The notes under the pieces were generated by a model. That model made no database searches and had not been told where the DNA came from. It saw nothing but the letters and a program-made list of their open reading frames with translations. Of a DNA stretch of 64,000 nucleotides, positions 1 to 9,529 are shown in pieces. Source of the DNA: Streptomyces sp. ISL-98 (lineage in GTDB: Bacteria; Actinomycetota; Actinomycetes; Streptomycetales; Streptomycetaceae); NCBI RefSeq assembly GCF_018614055.1, contig NZ_JAGGPB010000001.1:321209-385208 (forward strand), written 5' to 3'. How positions within the stretch are numbered: the stretch's first letter is position 1; each line of letters begins with the position of its first letter. The position numbers were made by a program, and so were the translations under genes.

Positions 1-628
1 CGGCGGGCGCGGTCGGCACGGGACGGCTGAGGTCGGCTTCCATGGCGTCGAGCCGGGCGACGGCGTCCGCGTAGGCCTCGTCGACGCCGGTGTCGAGGTC
101 GTTGTGGTTGATCGCGTTGGCGATCAGCAGGACGGTGCCGTCCCAGTGGTCGAGTACGGCGAGGTCCGAGGTGAGGAGCATGGTCAGCTCGGGGAGCCTG
201 AGGTCGTCGCGGCCCTGCTCGCCGATCTTCTCCAGGCGGCGCACGATGTCGTACCCGAGATAGCCGACCATGCCGCCGGTGAAGGGCGGCAGGCCGCGCG
301 CGAGGTCGTGCGGGGTGTGCAGCGTCTCGATGGTGACGCGCAGTGCGTCCAGCGGGTCACCGCCCACCGGTACGCCGACGGGCGGCGTACCGAGCCAGTG
401 CGCCTGGCCGTCGCGCGCGGTCAGGGTGGCGGCGCTGCGTACACCGACGAAGGAATACCGGGACCAGGAGCGGCCGTTCTCGGCGGACTCCAGGAGGAAC
501 GTGCCGGTCCGCTCGGCGGCGAGCTTGCGGTAGAGGCCGACGGGGGTGTCGCCGTCCGCGAGCAGCTTGCGGCTGACGGGGATGACACGCCGGTCTACGG
601 CCAGCTTGCGGAAGGTCTCGATATCCAT
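1..628 (-). CDS. trpE: anthranilate synthase component I (N-terminal part, runs off left edge)
   Basis: TrpE makes anthranilate from chorismate with ammonia from its glutaminase partner, the first committed step to tryptophan. About 209 codons are present, starting MDIETFRKLAVDRRVIPVSR at an ATG. This is the N-terminal regulatory domain. FLLESAENG, about 45 residues in, matches the LLES feedback-inhibition loop that binds tryptophan in this family. The catalytic chorismate-binding domain lies beyond position 1. Only 11 bases separate it from the hisI stop, with AAGGTCACC as a possible ribosome site, so it is probably co-transcribed with hisI. The frame is open to the window edge. Identification is firm; completeness downstream cannot be judged. 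Confidence 0.9.
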   Translation of the reverse strand, partial: MDIETFRKLAVDRRVIPVSRKLLADGDTPVGLYRKLAAERTGTFLLESAENGRSWSRYSFVGVRSAATLTARDGQAHWLGTPPVGVPVGGDPLDALRVTIETLHTPHDLARGLPPFTGGMVGYLGYDIVRRLEKIGEQGRDDLRLPELTMLLTSDLAVLDHWDGTVLLIANAINHNDLDTGVDEAYADAVARLDAMEADLSRPVPTAPA

Positions 629-639
629 GGCCGGTGACC

Positions 640-1008
640 TTACTTCGCGAGTGGGAGGAGTACGCCGGAGTCGAAACAGGTGCGGTCGCCCGTGTGGCAG
701 GCGGCGCCGACCTGGTCGACCTGGACGAGGACCGTGTCGGCGTCGCAGTCCAGAGCGACGGACTTGACGTGCTGGAAGTGCCCGGAGGTGTCGCCCTTGA
801 CCCAGTACTCCTGGCGGCTGCGCGACCAGTACGTGCAGCGGCCCGTGGTGAGGGTCCGGTGGAGCGCCTCGTCGTCCATCCAGCCGAGCATCAGCACCTC
901 GCCGGTGTCGTACTGCTGGGCGATGGCCGGGACCAGGCCGTCGGGGCTCCGCTTGAGGCGGGCGGCGACGGCGGGGTCGAGGTTGCTTGAGCGGGGCGTA
1001 CTGGTCAT
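640..1008 (-). CDS. hisI: phosphoribosyl-AMP cyclohydrolase
   Basis: HisI opens the purine ring of phosphoribosyl-AMP, the third step of histidine synthesis, in the cytoplasm. The 122-residue product is the stand-alone cyclohydrolase, with no fused HisE domain. Family motifs are clear: [15 protein letters not shown] near the N terminus, [20 protein letters not shown], then the metal-binding DCDAD and the cysteines in [13 protein letters not shown] chose the ATG giving MTSTPRSS; an ATG three codons upstream (1017) is also possible because neither has a strong ribosome site. It is divergent from the gene at 1114 and lies directly upstream of trpE, linking histidine and tryptophan synthesis. It is separated from the main his operon by the 1114-1752 gene. 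Confidence 0.93.
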   Translation of the reverse strand: MTSTPRSSNLDPAVAARLKRSPDGLVPAIAQQYDTGEVLMLGWMDDEALHRTLTTGRCTYWSRSRQEYWVKGDTSGHFQHVKSVALDCDADTVLVQVDQVGAACHTGDRTCFDSGVLLPLAK

Positions 1009-1113
1009 GTCCGCCATTGTGCCGCGCTCGGGGCGCCGGGCATTCGACCGGTCCGGCCGTTGGACGCGCGGCGCCGTGGCCGTGGCGGGGGTTGCGGTCG
1101 TACGCTGGCCGTC

Positions 1114-1752
1114 ATGTCGACCCATGCCAAGCGTGAACGGCTCCTCCTCGCCGACCTGCTGGAGGCTGCCGGACCCGATGCCCCGACGCTGTGCGACGGC
1201 TGGAGCACCCGTGAACTCGCCGCCCATGTGGTGGTCCGCGAGCGCCGCCCGGACGCTGCGGGCGGGATAGTGCTGGGGGTGCTGAAGAGCCGGCTGGAGC
1301 GGGTGCAGGCGGAGTTCGCCGCCAAGCCGTACGAGGAGCTGATCCAGCTCATTCGTACGGGGCCGCCGCGGATGTCTCCGTACGCCCTGAAGCAGCTCGA
1401 CGAGGCCGCCAACACCGTGGAGTTCTACGTCCACGCGGAGGACGTGCGGCGGGCGCAGCCGGACTGGACGCCGCGCGAGCTCGACGCGGTCTTCGCCAAT
1501 GTGCTGTGGTCGCGGATCGAGAAGGTCGCGCGGCTGCTGGGCCGGAAGTCGCCGGTGGGCGTGGTACTGCGGCGGCCCGACGGGCAGACGGCGGTGGCTC
1601 ACCGGGGGACACCGGTGGTGACGGTTACCGGGGAGCCGGGGGAGCTGGTTCTTTTCGCCTTCGGGCGGCAGGACGCGGCGAAGGTGGAGCTGGAGGGGGA
1701 CGAGGCGGCGATCGCGCGCCTGGCCGAGGTCAAGCTCGGTATTGCCATGTGA
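1114..1752 (+). CDS. TIGR03085-type DinB/maleylpyruvate-isomerase-like protein
   Basis: A 212-residue cytoplasmic protein starting [20 protein letters not shown]. The opening helix, then [19 protein letters not shown], is the signature of the actinobacterial DinB / mycothiol-dependent maleylpyruvate isomerase N-terminal fold; the TIGR03085 subfamily is the best fit from memory. The histidine in ELAAHV and later histidines (FYVHAEDV) would supply metal ligands. The C-terminal third is a small beta-rich domain ending [17 protein letters not shown]. It sits alone between hisI (divergent) and hisF (convergent), so it is not part of the histidine pathway by position. The substrate is unknown. A longer GTG-started reading is possible upstream but has no family similarity. 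Confidence 0.8.
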   Translation: MSTHAKRERLLLADLLEAAGPDAPTLCDGWSTRELAAHVVVRERRPDAAGGIVLGVLKSRLERVQAEFAAKPYEELIQLIRTGPPRMSPYALKQLDEAANTVEFYVHAEDVRRAQPDWTPRELDAVFANVLWSRIEKVARLLGRKSPVGVVLRRPDGQTAVAHRGTPVVTVTGEPGELVLFAFGRQDAAKVELEGDEAAIARLAEVKLGIAM

Positions 1753-1764
1753 CCGGCGAGTTTC

Positions 1765-1808
1765 TCGAACGCCGGAGGGGCTGATCTTTCAGCCCCTCCG
1801 GCGTTCGA
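1765..1808. terminator. strong bidirectional hairpin between convergent genes
   Basis: Two perfect 20-base arms (1765-1784 and 1789-1808) enclose a 4-base loop TCTT. It lies between the convergent TIGR03085-type gene and hisF, so it can terminate both. No clear U-tract follows, which is common for Streptomyces terminators. Confidence 0.85.
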
Positions 1809-1811
1809 GGC

Positions 1812-1860
1812 CCGCGGCGGAGCCGCACATGTCACAGCGGGAAGGGGCGGGCAGGGGAAT
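1812..1860 (+). repeat. dispersed intergenic repeat, copy A
   Basis: The stretch running from GCGGCGGAGCCGC through GTCACAGCGGGAAGGGGCGG to AGGGGAA has a similar inverted copy at 11927-11975 (roughly 8 of 10 bases alike by eye). Both lie just past the stop codons of convergent genes. No coding potential is apparent. Confidence 0.6.
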
Positions 1861-1862
1861 CC

Positions 1863-2618
1863 CTACCGCACCGGGTGGCCCGCCTCGCGCAGTGTGTCCT
1901 TGACCTGGGAGATGCGCAGGTCGCCGAAGTGGAAGACCGACGCCGCGAGCACCGCATCCGCCCCCGCCTCGATCGCCGGCGGGAAGTGTTCGAGGCGCCC
2001 CGCGCCGCCGGACGCGATCACGGGCACCGTGACGTGCTTGCGTACCGCCGCGATCATCTCGGTGTCGTAGCCGTCCTTCGTACCGTCCGCGTCCATCGAG
2101 TTGAGCAGGATCTCCCCCGCGCCCAGTTCGGCCGCGCGGTGCGCCCACTCGACGGCGTCGATGCCGGCGGACTTGCGGCCGCCGTGCGTGGTGACCTCGA
2201 AGGACCCGGACTCGGTACGGCGGGCGTCGACCGAAAGCACCAGCACCTGGCGCCCGAAGCGCTCCGCGATCTCGCGGATCAGATCGGGGCGGGCGATCGC
2301 CGCGGTGTTGACGCCGACCTTGTCCGCGCCGGCCCGCAGCAGCTTGTCGACGTCCTCGGTGGTGCGTACGCCGCCGCCGACCGTCAGCGGGATGAAGACC
2401 TGCTCGGCGGTGCGGCGCACCACGTCGTAGGTGGTCTCCCGGTTGCCGGACGAGGCGGTGATGTCCAGGAACGTCAGCTCGTCGGCGCCCTCGGCGTCGT
2501 ACAGCTTGGCCATCTCGACGGGGTCGCCCGCGTCGCGGAGGTTCTGGAAGTTGACACCCTTGACGACCCGGCCGTTGTCCACGTCCAGGCAGGGGATCAC
2601 TCGGACCGCGAGAGTCAT
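1863..2618 (-). CDS. hisF: imidazole glycerol phosphate synthase, cyclase subunit
   Basis: HisF is the (beta-alpha)8 cyclase that, with HisH, turns PRFAR plus ammonia into imidazole glycerol phosphate and AICAR. The 251-residue product begins [20 protein letters not shown], with the first catalytic aspartate in CLDVDNG and the second in VLSVDARR. Phosphate-binding loops are seen in [12 protein letters not shown] and [13 protein letters not shown]. Its ATG overlaps the ridA stop by 4 nt (ATGA). It is the last gene of the leftward hisD-to-hisF operon, ending just before the repeat and hairpin at 1765-1860. The length is normal. Confidence 0.97.
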   Translation of the reverse strand: MTLAVRVIPCLDVDNGRVVKGVNFQNLRDAGDPVEMAKLYDAEGADELTFLDITASSGNRETTYDVVRRTAEQVFIPLTVGGGVRTTEDVDKLLRAGADKVGVNTAAIARPDLIREIAERFGRQVLVLSVDARRTESGSFEVTTHGGRKSAGIDAVEWAHRAAELGAGEILLNSMDADGTKDGYDTEMIAAVRKHVTVPVIASGGAGRLEHFPPAIEAGADAVLAASVFHFGDLRISQVKDTLREAGHPVR

Positions 2619-3016
2619 GACGTCACGTCTCCCCGATAGGCCTCGACCTCTACCTCGACCACCAGGCGGGGGTCGACGAAGCCGGAGACGATGAGCATGG
2701 ACGAGGCGGGGCGTGCGGCGTCGAACAGCTCCTTGTGGGCGCGGCCGACCTCCTCCACGTCCCGGGCGTGGGTGATGTACATCCGCGTACGCACCACGTG
2801 CTCGCTGCCGAGGCCGAGCTGCTTCAGCGCGCCGATGGCGACGTTGAAGGAGTTGACCGCCTGCTCGTAGGGGCCGCCGTCGGCGAGGTGACCGTCGATC
2901 ATCGACGTGCAGCCGGCGACCAGGACCAGGCCGTTGGGCAGCTCCACGGCGCGGGAGTAACCGAAGGTCTCCTCCCACGGGGCTCCGGTGCTCACCCGGC
3001 GTACGGAGTCGGTCAT
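2615..3016 (-). CDS. RidA/YjgF family protein in the his operon
   Basis: A 133-residue RidA-fold protein beginning [20 protein letters not shown]. Family features are [20 protein letters not shown], the [17 protein letters not shown] helix, [13 protein letters not shown] (with the arginine that contacts substrate in RidA proteins) and [20 protein letters not shown]. RidA proteins hydrolyse reactive enamine/imine intermediates. Translational coupling is tight on both sides (4-nt overlaps with priA and hisF), so a role linked to the pathway is plausible, for example clearing an unstable amine or enamine. That role is inference; the catalytic activity of this subgroup is not shown by the sequence. 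Confidence 0.88.
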   Translation of the reverse strand: MTDSVRRVSTGAPWEETFGYSRAVELPNGLVLVAGCTSMIDGHLADGGPYEQAVNSFNVAIGALKQLGLGSEHVVRTRMYITHARDVEEVGRAHKELFDAARPASSMLIVSGFVDPRLVVEVEVEAYRGDVTS

Positions 3017-3741
3017 GAAGCCACCGCCGCGAGCGCCTCTTCCAGCGTGAACGCCTTCGCGTACAGCGCCTTTCCGACGATCGCGCCCTCCACGCCCTGC
3101 GGGACGAGCGCTGCGATGGCGCGCAGGTCGTCGAGGGAGGAGACGCCGCCGGAGGCGACGACGGGCTTGTCGGTCGCGGCGCAGACGTTCTTCAGGAGCT
3201 CCAGGTTGGGGCCCTGGAGGGTGCCGTCCTTGGCGATGTCGGTGACGACGTAACGGGCGCAGCCCTCGGAGTCGAGGCGGGCGAGCGTCTCGTAGAGGTC
3301 GCCGCCGTCGCGGGTCCAGCCGCGGCCGCGCAGGGTCGTGCCCCGTACGTCCAGGCCGACCGCGATCTTGTCGCCGTACTCGGCGATGACCTTGGCGACC
3401 CACTCGGGGGTCTCCAGCGCGGCCGTACCGAGGTTGACGCGGGTGCAGCCGGTGGCGAGGGCGGCGGCGAGCGAGGCGTCGTCGCGGATGCCGCCGGACA
3501 GCTCGACCTTGATGTCCATGGAGCGGGCGACCTCGGCGATCTGCGCGCGGTTGTCGCCGGTGCCGAAGGCCGCGTCGAGGTCGACGAGGTGCAGCCACTC
3601 GGCGCCCGCCTGCTGCCAGGTGAGGGCGGCCTGGAGGGGATCGCCGTACGACGTCTCCGAGCCGGACTCGCCATGGACGAGGCGGACGGCCTGGCCGTCG
3701 CGGACGTCGACGGCGGGGAGCAGTTCGAGCGTGTGGGACAT
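3013..3741 (-). CDS. priA: bifunctional phosphoribosyl isomerase A (HisA/TrpF)
   Basis: PriA isomerises ProFAR in histidine synthesis and phosphoribosyl anthranilate in tryptophan synthesis, replacing a separate TrpF in actinomycetes. The 242-residue barrel begins [20 protein letters not shown]. The two catalytic aspartates are in AVDVRDG (about residue 11) and VGLDVRGT (about 130). [12 protein letters not shown] and [14 protein letters not shown] match PriA. Its start shares one base with the hisH stop, and its stop overlaps the ridA start by 4 nt. The dual role ties this operon to the trpE-hisI pair at the left edge. Dual specificity is family knowledge, not tested here. Confidence 0.95.
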   Translation of the reverse strand: MSHTLELLPAVDVRDGQAVRLVHGESGSETSYGDPLQAALTWQQAGAEWLHLVDLDAAFGTGDNRAQIAEVARSMDIKVELSGGIRDDASLAAALATGCTRVNLGTAALETPEWVAKVIAEYGDKIAVGLDVRGTTLRGRGWTRDGGDLYETLARLDSEGCARYVVTDIAKDGTLQGPNLELLKNVCAATDKPVVASGGVSSLDDLRAIAALVPQGVEGAIVGKALYAKAFTLEEALAAVAS

Positions 3742-4382
3742 CAGAGGGTTCCGATCCAGTTGGTCAGCAGCTGGGCTCCGGCGTCGCCGGACTTCTCGGG
3801 GTGGAACTGGGTCGCCCACAGCGCACCGTTCTCGACGGCGGCCACGAAGCGCTCGCCGTGCGTGGACCAAGTGACGTGCGGGGCACGGATCTTGGCGTTG
3901 GTGACTTCCAGGCTCCAGTCGTGCACGGCGTACGAGTGCACGAAGTAGTAGCGCGCTTCGGCGTCGAGTCCGGCGAAGAGCTCGCTGTCCTCGGGGGCTT
4001 CGACGGTGTTCCAGCCCATGTGCGGGACGACCGGTGCCTTGAGCGGGCCGACCGTGCCGGGCCACTCGTCGAGGCCTTCGGTCTCCACGCCGTGCTCGAT
4101 GCCGCGCTCGAAGAGGATCTGCATGCCCACGCAGATGCCCATGACCGGGCGGCCGCCGGAGAGCCTGCGGCCGACGATCCAGTCGCCGCGCGCCTCGCGC
4201 AGCCCCTTCATGCAGGCGGAGAAGGCCCCGACGCCGGGGACCAGCAGTCCGTCGGCGTTCATGGCCTTGTCGTAGTCGCGGGTGATCTCGACGTCCGCGC
4301 CGACACGGGCGAGGGCCCGCTCGGCGGAACGGACGTTGCCGAAGCCGTAGTCGAAGACGACGACCTTCTTCTGTGCGCTCAT
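3741..4382 (-). CDS. hisH: imidazole glycerol phosphate synthase, glutaminase subunit
   Basis: HisH is the class I glutamine amidotransferase that supplies ammonia to HisF. The 213-residue product starts [20 protein letters not shown]. The catalytic cysteine is in [14 protein letters not shown], and the histidine and glutamate of the triad are in [27 protein letters not shown] is the oxyanion/loop region. The start overlaps by 4 nt the stop of the 55-residue membrane protein upstream. An alternative start 14 codons earlier would lie inside that gene and adds no conserved residues. Confidence 0.96.
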   Translation of the reverse strand: MSAQKKVVVFDYGFGNVRSAERALARVGADVEITRDYDKAMNADGLLVPGVGAFSACMKGLREARGDWIVGRRLSGGRPVMGICVGMQILFERGIEHGVETEGLDEWPGTVGPLKAPVVPHMGWNTVEAPEDSELFAGLDAEARYYFVHSYAVHDWSLEVTNAKIRAPHVTWSTHGERFVAAVENGALWATQFHPEKSGDAGAQLLTNWIGTL

Positions 4383-4546
4383 GCCCAGAGTCCTTGAATT
4401 CGCATGACACCGGCGACCAGGCACATCACGGCGCCGATACCGAGCAGCGCGATCACGCCCTTGGGCAGCTGCTGCTTCCAGAAGGAGTACACACCGCCGA
4501 GCAGGAAGAGTCCGACGACGATCAGGATGGTGGAGAGGCCTGTCAC
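4379..4546 (-). CDS. 55-residue membrane protein encoded between hisB and hisH
   Basis: A very small protein starting at a GTG ([10 protein letters not shown]) and ending RIQGLWA. It has two hydrophobic helices, roughly residues 5-20 and 30-48, separated by [10 protein letters not shown], so it should be an integral membrane hairpin. It overlaps the hisB stop (GTGA) and the hisH start (ATGA) by 4 nt each, so its translation is coupled inside a histidine operon of soluble enzymes. Similar small proteins occur at this place in Streptomyces his operons, from memory. Function is unknown; membrane anchoring or transport are guesses. The double overlap makes it likely to be a real gene. Confidence 0.8.
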   Translation of the reverse strand: MTGLSTILIVVGLFLLGGVYSFWKQQLPKGVIALLGIGAVMCLVAGVMRIQGLWA

Positions 4547-5136
4547 AGTGCGCCCTTGGTCGAGGGAAGAATGCCGGCGGCGCGCGGGTCGTGCTCCGAT
4601 GCGTACCGCAGGGCCCTGGCGAGGGCCTTGAACTGGCACTCCACGATGTGGTGCGCGTTGCGTCCGTACGGGACGTGCACGTGCAGGGCGATCTGGGCCT
4701 GGGCGACGAAGGACTCCAGGATGTGCCGGGTCATCGTCGTGTCGTACTCGCCGATCATCGGCGCCATGTTCTCCGGCTCGGTGTGTACGAGGTACGGGCG
4801 CCCGGAGAGGTCGACGGTGACCTGGGCGAGCGACTCGTCCAGCGGGACCGTGCAGTTGCCGAAGCGGTAGATGCCGACCTTGTCGCCGAGCGCCTGCTTG
4901 AAGGCGCCGCCGAGCGCGAGGGCGGTGTCCTCGATCGTGTGGTGCGAGTCGATGTGCAGGTCGCCGTCGGTCTTCACGGTGAGGTCGAAGAGGCCGTGGC
5001 GGCCGAGCTGGTCGAGCATGTGGTCGTAGAAGCCGACGCCTGTCGACACATCGACCTTGCCGGTGCCGTCGAGGTTGATCTCGACGACGACCGAAGTCTC
5101 CTTGGTGGTGCGCTCGACGCGCCCTACGCGGCTCAT
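4543..5136 (-). CDS. hisB: imidazoleglycerol-phosphate dehydratase
   Basis: HisB removes water from imidazole glycerol phosphate to give imidazole acetol phosphate. At 197 residues it is the monofunctional dehydratase, without the phosphatase domain found in enterics. Metal-binding motifs are present: [30 protein letters not shown] and [18 protein letters not shown]. The start overlaps the hisC stop by 4 nt and the stop overlaps the small membrane gene. It acts in the cytoplasm, expected as a manganese-dependent 24-mer. Confidence 0.97.
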   Translation of the reverse strand: MSRVGRVERTTKETSVVVEINLDGTGKVDVSTGVGFYDHMLDQLGRHGLFDLTVKTDGDLHIDSHHTIEDTALALGGAFKQALGDKVGIYRFGNCTVPLDESLAQVTVDLSGRPYLVHTEPENMAPMIGEYDTTMTRHILESFVAQAQIALHVHVPYGRNAHHIVECQFKALARALRYASEHDPRAAGILPSTKGAL

Positions 5137-6278
5137 GAGCTGTGCTCCTTCGGGGGTGTGGGGGTGTCCCCCACATAACTCAGTAGTGCGCGAACCGCAT
5201 CCAGGAACGCGTCGTTCTCTTCGGGCGTGCCTGCGGTGACCCGCAGCCAGCCCGGTACGCCGTTGTCACGGACCAGGACGCCCTGGTCGAGGATCTTCTG
5301 CCACGCCTCGTGAGAGCCTGCCGCGCCGTCGAAGCGGCCGAACTGGACGAAGTTGGCGTCCGATTCGGTGACCTCGAAGCCGATCGCGCGCAGCTCGCTG
5401 ACCAGGCGGTCCCGCTCGGTCTTGAGCTGCTCCACGTACCCGAGCAGCGTATCGGTGTGTTCGAGCGCGGCGAGCGCGGTGGCCTGGGTGACGGACGACA
5501 GGTGGTACGGCAGGCGCACCAGCTGTACGGCGTCGACCACCGCGGGGTCCGCGGCGAGGTAGCCGAGGCGCAGGCCCGCGGCGCCGAAGGCCTTGGACAT
5601 GGTGCGGGAGAGCACCATGTTCGGCCGGCCCTCGATCAGCGGCAGGAGGGAGGGGTGGTGGCTGAATTCGGCGTACGCCTCGTCGACGACGACCAGGGAC
5701 GGCTTGGCCGCCTGGGCCGCTTCGTACAGCGCGAGGACGGTGTCCGAGCCGACCGCCGTGCCCGTGGGGTTGTTGGGGGAGGTGATGAAGACGACGTCGG
5801 GGCGGTGCTCGGCGATGGCCTTCTCGGCCGCCGTGACGTCGATCGTGAAGTCCTCGTTGCGCGGCCCGGAGATCCAGCCGGTGCCGGTGCCGCGCGAGAT
5901 GAGGGCGTGCATCGAGTACGACGGCTCGAAGCCGATGGCGGTGCGGCCGGGACCGCCGAAGGTCTGGAGCAGCTGCTGGAGGACCTCGTTGGAGCCGTTG
6001 GCCGCCCAGACGTTGGCGACGCCGACCTCGTACCCGGCGGTGCGGGTGAGGTAGCGGGCCAGCTCGGTGCGCAGCTCGATGGCGTCCCGGTCGGGGTAGC
6101 GGTTGAGCTCGCGGGCGGCGTCGCGGACGCGCTCGGCGATGCGGTCGACGAGCGCGTCGGGGAGCGGGTACGGGTTCTCGTTGGTGTTGAGGCGTACGGC
6201 CACGTCCAGCTGGGGGGCGCCGTAGGGGGACTTGCCGCGGAGCTCGTCGCGGATGGGGAGGTCGTCGATGCGGGTCAT
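5133..6278 (-). CDS. hisC: histidinol-phosphate aminotransferase
   Basis: HisC transaminates imidazole acetol phosphate with glutamate to histidinol phosphate. The 381-residue product is a fold-type I PLP enzyme: [12 protein letters not shown] near the N terminus, [38 protein letters not shown] (aspartate contacting the PLP ring) and [16 protein letters not shown] (Schiff-base lysine). The ATG giving [10 protein letters not shown] is chosen because it overlaps the hisD stop by 4 nt; an in-frame ATG seven codons upstream is less likely. Confidence 0.96.
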   Translation of the reverse strand: MTRIDDLPIRDELRGKSPYGAPQLDVAVRLNTNENPYPLPDALVDRIAERVRDAARELNRYPDRDAIELRTELARYLTRTAGYEVGVANVWAANGSNEVLQQLLQTFGGPGRTAIGFEPSYSMHALISRGTGTGWISGPRNEDFTIDVTAAEKAIAEHRPDVVFITSPNNPTGTAVGSDTVLALYEAAQAAKPSLVVVDEAYAEFSHHPSLLPLIEGRPNMVLSRTMSKAFGAAGLRLGYLAADPAVVDAVQLVRLPYHLSSVTQATALAALEHTDTLLGYVEQLKTERDRLVSELRAIGFEVTESDANFVQFGRFDGAAGSHEAWQKILDQGVLVRDNGVPGWLRVTAGTPEENDAFLDAVRALLSYVGDTPTPPKEHSS

Positions 6279-7624
6279 TGCGTCGGCACCTTCCATCCAC
6301 TGTGCTGGTCCAGTTCGCCTTCGGCAAAACGCGCCTTGAGCGCAGCCCCGTGCGCCGGGAGGTCCTCCGCCTCCGCCAGCGTCACCACGTGGTGCGTGAC
6401 GTCTGCGAGGGCTTCGCGCGTGTAGTCCACGATGTGGATGCCGCGCAGGAAGGACTGGACGGACAGGCCCGAGGAGTGGCAGGCGCAGCCGCCGGTCGGC
6501 AGGACGTGGTTCGAGCCGGCGCAGTAGTCGCCGAGCGAGACCGGGGCGTACGGGCCGACGAAGATCGCGCCCGCGTTGCGCACCCGCCTGGCGAGCGCGG
6601 CGGCATCGGCGGTCTGGATCTCCAGGTGCTCGGCGCCGTACGCGTTGACGACCTTGAGGCCCTCTTCCATGCCGTCGACGAGGACGATGGAGGACTGCTT
6701 GCCCGCGAGCGCCGGAATGATCCGGTCCGCGCTGTGCTTGGTGGCCTCGACCTGCGGTCCGAGTTCCTTCTCGACCGCGTCCGCGAGTTCCTCGGAGTCG
6801 GTGACCAGGACGGCGGCGGCCAGCGGGTCGTGCTCGGCCTGGCTGATCAGGTCGGCGGCGACGTGCGCCGGGTCCGCGGTGTCGTCGGCGAGGACCGCGA
6901 TCTCGGTCGGGCCGGCCTCGGTGTCGATGCCGATCAGGCCGGTGAAGTAGCGCTTGGCCGCGGCGACCCAGATGTTGCCGGGGCCCGTGACCATGTTGAC
7001 CGGCGCGCACTCGTCCGTCCCGTACGCGAACATCGCGACGGCGGTCGCACCGCCGGCGGCGTACACCTCGTCGATGCCGAGCAGTGCGCAGGCGGCCAGG
7101 ATCGTCGGGTGCGGCAGGCCGCCGAACTCGTTCTGCGCGGGGGAGGCGAGGGCGATCGACTCGACGCCGGCCTCCTGCGCCGGGACCACGTTCATGATCA
7201 CGGAGGACGGGTAGACGGACCGGCCGCCGGGCGCGTACAGCCCCACCCGCTCGACCGGCACCCACCGCTCGGTGACCGAGCCGCCGGGCACGACCTGGGT
7301 GGTGTGCTCGCTGCGGCGCTGCTCGCGGTGGACGATCCGCGCACGGCGGATCGACTCCTCCAGGGCAGCCCTGACCTGGGGGTCGAGCTGTTCCAGGGCG
7401 CTGCTCAGCGCCTCGGCAGGCACCCGGACCCGCTCAAGCGTCACGCCGTCGAATTTCTCCGCGTACTCGATCAGCGCGGCCGTGCCCCGATGATGTACGT
7501 CCTCGCAGATGGGACGCACCTTTTCCAGGGCGGCCTGTACGTCGAAGTCGGCACGGGGCAGCAGGTCGCGCAGGTCGGCGCCCTCGGGGAGGGCATCGCC
7601 GCGCAGATCGATTCGGGAGATCAC
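6275..7624 (-). CDS. hisD: histidinol dehydrogenase
   Basis: HisD oxidises histidinol twice with NAD+ to histidine, needing zinc. The 449-residue product begins at GTG ([20 protein letters not shown]). Motifs: [56 protein letters not shown], and [20 protein letters not shown] with the zinc-binding histidine. It is first in the leftward his operon. The region upstream (7625-7768) is shared with a divergent gene and contains a 6-bp inverted repeat, GTATCA/TGATAC, at 7665-7681 that could be an operator. Confidence 0.97.
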   Translation of the reverse strand: MISRIDLRGDALPEGADLRDLLPRADFDVQAALEKVRPICEDVHHRGTAALIEYAEKFDGVTLERVRVPAEALSSALEQLDPQVRAALEESIRRARIVHREQRRSEHTTQVVPGGSVTERWVPVERVGLYAPGGRSVYPSSVIMNVVPAQEAGVESIALASPAQNEFGGLPHPTILAACALLGIDEVYAAGGATAVAMFAYGTDECAPVNMVTGPGNIWVAAAKRYFTGLIGIDTEAGPTEIAVLADDTADPAHVAADLISQAEHDPLAAAVLVTDSEELADAVEKELGPQVEATKHSADRIIPALAGKQSSIVLVDGMEEGLKVVNAYGAEHLEIQTADAAALARRVRNAGAIFVGPYAPVSLGDYCAGSNHVLPTGGCACHSSGLSVQSFLRGIHIVDYTREALADVTHHVVTLAEAEDLPAHGAALKARFAEGELDQHSGWKVPTQ

Positions 7625-7664
7625 GCGTCAATTCTCTCAGACCCCATCCGGCCGTCGAGCGCCC

Positions 7665-7681
7665 GTATCACTGGCTGATAC
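7665..7681. promoter_or_regulatory. small palindrome in the hisD / 7769 divergent promoter region
   Basis: GTATCA-ctggc-TGATAC lies 41 bases upstream of the hisD start and 88 bases upstream of the divergent gene. It is the only clear dyad in this 144-base spacer. Function as an operator is inference. Confidence 0.3.
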
Positions 7682-7768
7682 ACGCCCCACCGGTCATTCC
7701 TCACCACTAGCGTTCAGCCCGTCACCCAGAGGGAAGAACTGCTGTACGAATCGGCGAAAGGGGCGGCC

Positions 7769-9376
7769 TTGACCGAGCCGCAGCAAGACGTCGAAGCGCC
7801 CGGCTGGCTCAGTGCAGCGGAGCTGGGCATGTGGCAGGCGTTCCGCAACGGAAGTACCTACGATCTTCGCACCCGCAATCCCGTCCTCGACGATCCCATG
7901 TCCACCAGACCCTGGGCTCCCGAGCGCACCGTGCGCGCCCGCGTCGTGGCGCTGCTGCTGCTGAGCGGGCCGCCCGCGCTGGCCGGGCGTGTCGCCGCGC
8001 TCAAGCTCAACGGCGTACAGATCACCGGCACCCTCAAGCTCGCCGGCGGCCGTGTCGAGCCGTACGTCGAACTGAACAACTGCCGTTTCGAGAAGGAGGT
8101 GTTGTTGCCGGAGTGCCGCTTCGTGACGCTGCGCATGGTGGGCTGCGCCATCCCCCGCCTCGAAGCCGCCCGGCTGCAGACCGAGGGCGACCTGCATCTG
8201 CCGCGTTGTCAGGTCCCTGGCGGCATCCGGCTCACCGACGCGCAGATCGGCACGGACCTGCTGATCAACCAGATCGTGGTCCACCAGGACCGCATCGGCC
8301 GCTCGATAGCCGCCGACGGGCTGTCCGTCGCGCAGGACCTGCAGGCCGAAATGATCGAATCGCACGGCGAGTTCAGCATGCGCGGAGCGACCGTCGGAGT
8401 CTCGCTGAGCCTGCGCGGCAGCCGGCTGCGCGGCCCGTACGGCGTGGAGGGACGGCGCGCGCTGAACGCCCCGCAGCTCACCGTGGGGCGGACGCTCTAC
8501 CTGACGCCGGCCGGGATCAGCCCCCGCGGCCTCGGCCCGGGCACCACCCCGCCGTACGGCATCGGGAACACTCCGGTGCGCGGCACCCGCGTCCAGCGGT
8601 TCGAGTGCGACGGCGGGATCCGGCTGGACGACGGGCGGTTCGGCGACGCGGTGGACCTGGGCAGCGCGAGGTTCATGATGTCGCTGGGGCAGGAGGTGTC
8701 GCTGCGCCGGATCCAGACACCCGAGCTGCGGTTCCTCGGCGAGCGGCCCGAGCAGGGGAAGTTCGTGCTGTCCGGCGCGAAGGTGGGCAACCTCGTCGAC
8801 AAGGCGGACAGCTGGCCGGGCCCGGGCGGACTGACCATGGACGGCTTCGGCTACGAGAAGCTCGTACCGCGCGGGCCGTTCCCGCTGTCCCGGCGGCTTG
8901 CGTGGGTGACGGCCGCGACCCCGGAGTACGCCCCCGAGCCGTACGAACGTCTCGCCACCGTCCTGCGCGGCAGCGGCGAGGACGCCGACGCCCGCGAAGT
9001 ACTGCTCGCCAAGCACCGCAGGCGCCGCGAGACGCTGCCCCTCGCCGGGAAGCTGTGGGGCGTCATCCAGGACTGGACGGTGGCGTACGGCTACCGGCCC
9101 GGGCGGGCGGCGGTGTGGATGACCGTGCTGTGGGCGGCGGGGGCGGTGGCCTTCTCCCGGCTCGACCCGGCCGCCATCAAGCCGGAGGAGCATCCGAAGT
9201 GGAACGCGTCCCTCTTCGCCCTGGACCTGCTGCTGCCGGTGATCAACCTGGGGCAGGACGGGTACTGGCGCCTGGAGAGCGCCTGGCAATGGGCGGCGGC
9301 CGCGCTGATCCTGCTCGGCTGGGTGCTGGCCACGACGGTCGCGGCGGGGGCGTCACGGCTGCTGCGGCGGGGATGA
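7769..9376 (+). CDS. membrane-anchored beta-solenoid-like protein, function unknown
   Basis: A 535-residue protein with a TTG start (about residue 1, LTEPQQDVEAPGWL) behind a GAAAGGGG ribosome site. From about residue 70 to 340 it has recurring short strands of the type 'VQITGTLKLAGG', 'VELNNCRFEKEVLLPECRF' and 'ATVGVSLSLRGSRLRG', typical of pentapeptide-like or right-handed beta-solenoid proteins. Two hydrophobic helices lie near the C terminus (about 446-461 and 508-527), so the solenoid is membrane-tethered. Related Streptomyces proteins are often named 'oxidoreductase', but I see no nucleotide- or flavin-binding motif. It is divergent from hisD and followed by a GC hairpin. The role is unknown. 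Confidence 0.75.
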   Translation: MTEPQQDVEAPGWLSAAELGMWQAFRNGSTYDLRTRNPVLDDPMSTRPWAPERTVRARVVALLLLSGPPALAGRVAALKLNGVQITGTLKLAGGRVEPYVELNNCRFEKEVLLPECRFVTLRMVGCAIPRLEAARLQTEGDLHLPRCQVPGGIRLTDAQIGTDLLINQIVVHQDRIGRSIAADGLSVAQDLQAEMIESHGEFSMRGATVGVSLSLRGSRLRGPYGVEGRRALNAPQLTVGRTLYLTPAGISPRGLGPGTTPPYGIGNTPVRGTRVQRFECDGGIRLDDGRFGDAVDLGSARFMMSLGQEVSLRRIQTPELRFLGERPEQGKFVLSGAKVGNLVDKADSWPGPGGLTMDGFGYEKLVPRGPFPLSRRLAWVTAATPEYAPEPYERLATVLRGSGEDADAREVLLAKHRRRRETLPLAGKLWGVIQDWTVAYGYRPGRAAVWMTVLWAAGAVAFSRLDPAAIKPEEHPKWNASLFALDLLLPVINLGQDGYWRLESAWQWAAAALILLGWVLATTVAAGASRLLRRG

Positions 9377-9377
9377 C

Positions 9378-9409
9378 GCGGGGGGCGGGTCCCGGGGCTC
9401 GCCCCCCGC
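9378..9409 (+). terminator. GC-rich hairpin after the solenoid-like gene
   Basis: Arms GCGGGGGGCG (9378-9387) and CGCCCCCCGC (9400-9409) are perfectly complementary. They begin two bases after the TGA at 9376. No U-tract is present. Confidence 0.6.
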
Positions 9410-9529
9410 CTCACGTGCCGGATTTGCATCACTTCTTTACCGCCCCTTGACTTACTGGCGCACAACCTTTCAGGCCGATGCGAAAGTTTCACAGCCACCT
9501 CTTGGCACGCCCCCCACCTGCGGCTTTCA

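Noticed and set aside
4543..5136. Bifunctional HisB with phosphatase domain
   Set aside because: Only the 197-residue dehydratase domain is present; no HAD phosphatase motif.
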